Below, piece by piece: positions 61,913 to 64,000 of a DNA stretch of 64,000 nucleotides. Both the position numbers and the translations under genes were made by a program. Origin of the DNA: Methylotenera_A sp040079935 (GTDB lineage Bacteria > Pseudomonadota > Gammaproteobacteria > Burkholderiales > Methylophilaceae); contig JBEBJI010000009.1 of NCBI GenBank assembly GCA_040079935.1, forward strand, positions 1 to 64,000, read 5' to 3'. The first letter of the stretch is position 1; every line of letters starts with the position of its first letter. The notes beneath the pieces are model-generated. The model was given only the letters and a program-made list of their open reading frames with translations, was not told where the DNA came from and made no database searches.

Positions 61913-61946
61913 GTCATTGCGAGAAGCGAAGCGACGAAGCAATCCA
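61913..61946. repeat. left inverted repeat flanking the GIY-YIG gene
   Basis: It begins GTCATTGCGAGAAGCGAAGC and ends GCAATCCA. A reversed related copy lies on the other side of the GIY-YIG gene at 62295-62322. Confidence 0.9.
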
Positions 61947-61958
61947 GAGACGCCCGCT

Positions 61959-62249
61959 CTATTTAATAATTGTCGGGTACAAATCTAGCCAATCTGCGTT
62001 ATTAGATTCGATTAACAATATCTTTTTCTTGCGCGAACCAGCCTTAACTTGCTTTTCACGAGCTATTGCACTTAGCATATCACCACATAACTCGTAATAA
62101 ATAAGCGCATGAACTTGATAGCGCTTAGTAAAGCCTTCCCCAAAATCTTCTCTATGCTGCCATATACACTTAACTAAATCGGATGTAACACCAGTATAAA
62201 GTGTGCCATTTTTGCCACTTGCTAAAATGTAAACTGCTGGCTGCTTCAT
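61959..62249 (-). CDS. GIY-YIG nuclease family protein, possibly inactive
   Basis: 96 residues, a minimal GIY-YIG domain. The VYILAS and GTLYTGVT strands are typical of the YhbQ/UPF0213-type subfamily, as is AIAREKQVKAGSRKKK with the metal-binding glutamate. The usual catalytic arginine after DLVK (LVKR in relatives) is cysteine here (DLVKCIWQH), encoded by TGT, one transition from CGT. It is bracketed by inverted repeats at 61913-61946 and 62295-62322, suggesting a compact element. The repeats begin 12 bases after the stop and 45 bases before the start. Confidence 0.85.
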   Translation of the reverse strand: MKQPAVYILASGKNGTLYTGVTSDLVKCIWQHREDFGEGFTKRYQVHALIYYELCGDMLSAIAREKQVKAGSRKKKILLIESNNADWLDLYPTIIK

Positions 62250-62294
62250 GGTTCTAGAAATAGATTAACAATTATTATATTAACCTAGATTGTA

Positions 62295-62322
62295 TGGATT
62301 GCCGCGCTTCGCTCGCAATGAC
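62295..62322. repeat. right inverted repeat flanking the GIY-YIG gene
   Basis: TGGATTGCCGCGCTTCGCTC then GCAATGAC is the inverted counterpart of 61913-61946 with a shorter centre. Confidence 0.9.
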
Positions 62323-62324
62323 AT

Positions 62325-62357
62325 AAAAAAACGGCAACCGAAGTTGCCGTTTTTTAT
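62325..62357 (-). terminator. terminator of the porin gene
   Basis: On the minus strand an ACGGCAAC-TTCG-GTTGCCGT stem is followed by a T run. It lies 39 bases after the porin stop. Confidence 0.93.
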
Positions 62358-62396
62358 TTATTACTTTTAACTTAAACAGGCTAAGCCTGCATTAAA

Positions 62397-63656
62397 TTAG
62401 AAGAATAAGATTGCGCCTAGAGAAATAGTTTTTGCCTCTGCTTTTGCATCTGCAGCAACTTTATTATTCACATCGCGCTCTGAATTTGAATATTCAGCTA
62501 CCAAGTTCAAATGTTTTGTAATCGGGTGGTAAGCACCAACTACCCACATATTGTCTTCGATATCACTGAAACCATCAATAGAGTTACCATCAAGTGTAGA
62601 TTCACCGTAGCTTACGCCCAATTTAGTACCTACACCTGGAATTGTGTATGTACCTTGTACGTACCATTGATCTGAATCACGGCTCTTACCATTTGAGTCA
62701 AAACCTTGAACCAACTGTAATGTTTGACCAATACCATCGCCATCACCGTAGTAGCCTGTTAAGCCAAAACCAGCAACGTTAACTGTAGCACCAATATCCC
62801 ATGCAGTAGCACGGTCATTAGTATCAGTAATAGTGTTTGCTGTTGGGAGTACTGTTGAAACAGCAGTGCCCGCGGTATTGAATCCAATTGAACCTGCAGT
62901 CGCGTTACTTAAACCTTCAACTTTTTGTGTAATACCAGAAACCCACACTTTACCGCCGAAGTCGCCAGCCCACTCGTAGCTTGCTTTACCTTCGAATGCT
63001 GGTGATGAACCACCACGGTTTGAGCTGTTATCAGCATTCCAAGCTTGTGTTACACCTGCTGTAAAGCTAAAGCCATTCCAGTTTGGTGATGAGTAAGCCA
63101 CTTGTGATTTCCAGTCAGCATACATAAAGCCAGTACCAATACGACCGATTGTAGTTGTGTTACCTGCAAGTGAACCAGCACCAGCACCAACGCCTAACAA
63201 TGTCATGTCGTTTAAGATAGCGTCAGAAGCATAAATGCCTAAGTCTTTACCTAATTTGATAGAACCCCATGATTTGTCGCCAAATGTTAAGAATGCTTGA
63301 CGATTTTCTTGGTGAGCTGATTGTTTACCAGCTGAAGTTGTTGAAGCACCTGGGTTGATGCTGATTGTGAAACCAACATCTAAATCGTTTTGACGAGTTT
63401 TACCAGAAACTGATAGGTAGTTAGGTAGCAAACCTGTAGTGATGTTTGAAGTGCTATCACCATTACCGTCACCCAAACCTAATGGCATTGTGCCAGCACC
63501 AGTGTCACCACTGAAGTTTGTGTGTGTGTAGTATGCGTTTACGATACCACCGATGTCCAATGTCCAATCGCCAGCTGGAATCATGATGCCAGCATTAGCG
63601 CTTGAAGCACCAGCTAATAAAGCTGCTGCAACTGCTAAATTTAATTTCGTTTTCAT
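62397..63656 (-). CDS. outer membrane porin-like protein
   Basis: 419 residues from the ATG at 63656, which has GGAG 6 bases upstream; a longer frame starts at 63668. The signal peptide ends ASSANA. The mature protein is a Gly/Thr/Asn-rich beta-barrel with alternating strands (DWTLDIGGIVNAYYTHTNFS in parts), GSIKLGKDLGIYASDAIL and an aromatic end (LGAILFF), as in Gram-negative porins. It is likely an abundant general or substrate-specific channel. Its long upstream region carries a perfect 18-bp palindrome. Confidence 0.85.
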   Translation of the reverse strand: MKTKLNLAVAAALLAGASSANAGIMIPAGDWTLDIGGIVNAYYTHTNFSGDTGAGTMPLGLGDGNGDSTSNITTGLLPNYLSVSGKTRQNDLDVGFTISINPGASTTSAGKQSAHQENRQAFLTFGDKSWGSIKLGKDLGIYASDAILNDMTLLGVGAGAGSLAGNTTTIGRIGTGFMYADWKSQVAYSSPNWNGFSFTAGVTQAWNADNSSNRGGSSPAFEGKASYEWAGDFGGKVWVSGITQKVEGLSNATAGSIGFNTAGTAVSTVLPTANTITDTNDRATAWDIGATVNVAGFGLTGYYGDGDGIGQTLQLVQGFDSNGKSRDSDQWYVQGTYTIPGVGTKLGVSYGESTLDGNSIDGFSDIEDNMWVVGAYHPITKHLNLVAEYSNSERDVNNKVAADAKAEAKTISLGAILFF

Positions 63657-63775
63657 ATAAATCTCCAAGTTTTTGTTTCTAAAAAGATTACTGCTTGTTT
63701 GCTATTTAAAGCGCCTTACTAAATTACCCTCATTTTTAATACTTAAATCACTTCTGACTCTAGAACTAAAAACGA

Positions 63776-63793
63776 GAAAGTTCGCGAACTTTC
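63776..63793. promoter_or_regulatory. 18-bp perfect palindrome upstream of the porin gene
   Basis: GAAAGTTCGCGAACTTTC reads the same on both strands and lies 120 bases upstream of the porin start. It may be an operator or a structured leader. No known regulator consensus is recognised. Confidence 0.5.
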
Positions 63794-63945
63794 CCAATAA
63801 AACTATATTACTTTTTTACTAAGAAGGTATGACAAGTATGCCAAAAGGTTATGATGATGAGCAAGCTTTTTGTGGCTTTATGGCACAGATTTAAGCGAAT
63901 GTTGTAATGGCGCAACATCATATCTGCCATGCCGCACTCGAACCT

Positions 63946-64000
63946 GTCATACTGAACTAGATTCAGCATCTCATTGCTCATGAGATTGCGGGTCGAGCCT
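63946..64000. repeat. partial copy of the GTCAT-type dispersed repeat, cut by window end
   Basis: It begins GTCATACTGAACTAGATTCA and continues with GCATCTCATTGCTCATGAGA then TTGCGGGTCGAGCC, matching 60530-60588. The end is outside the window. Bases 63657-63945 otherwise hold the porin leader and no gene. Confidence 0.85.

Overview
The window reads as chromosomal DNA of a betaproteobacterium with moderately low G+C content. The most likely group is the Methylophilaceae (Methylotenera-like). This is inferred from gene order (rpsU-dnaG-rpoD; rpsP-rimM-trmD-rplS; ybgC-tolQRAB-pal-cpoB; glnA-DUF4124-glnL-glnG) and from a quinoprotein-dehydrogenase-type SoxYZ-like carrier; no taxonomic marker was compared. 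Genes are densely packed and nearly all intact. Only the first gene (cut by the left edge) and a repeat at the right edge are incomplete.

1-9.4 kb is the most unusual region. Two c-type cytochromes lie on the minus strand: one with about 36 CXXCH motifs in the visible part, still open at position 1, and one with 27. They are followed by a five-helix, His-rich membrane protein. Divergent from these, on the plus strand, are a membrane-anchored FAD/NAD(P) oxidoreductase with two altered ferredoxin motifs, a DUF6502-type protein and a secreted DUF5666-type protein. Together they look like a pathway from the cytoplasmic pyridine nucleotide pool through the inner membrane to very large periplasmic or extracellular heme wires. 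9.5-11.6 kb holds a probable Fur-controlled FTR1 iron uptake operon.

11.7-30.5 kb is mostly housekeeping: tRNA-Ile2, rpoD, dnaG, yqeY, rpsU, tsaD, plsY, folB, xerD, ogt, the rplS-trmD-rimM-rpsP operon, queC-queE and the Tol-Pal operon. A probable acquired endonuclease/exonuclease/phosphatase gene and a 350-bp repeat-rich gap sit at 18.9-20 kb. At 30.7-39.7 kb the ruvC-ruvA-ruvB set is split by DUF4349, a TonB-dependent receptor, an ABC-type binding protein and a GGDEF-EAL protein. 39.8-55.5 kb carries assorted transport, repair and envelope genes (aspS, ssb, uvrA, mtgA, aroE and others). 55.5-60.5 kb is a nitrogen-control block in which glnA has a sigma-54 promoter and two NtrC sites, with glnL-glnG downstream. 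60.6-64 kb contains a cysC/DUF6445 pair, a GIY-YIG gene bracketed by inverted repeats, and a porin.

An imperfect palindrome of about 40 bp, with a conserved loop (ATGGATATT), occurs 11 times. Nine copies lie just downstream of gene 3' ends. Two have become coding sequence: one inside tsaD and one forming most of the signal peptide of the SoxYZ-like protein.
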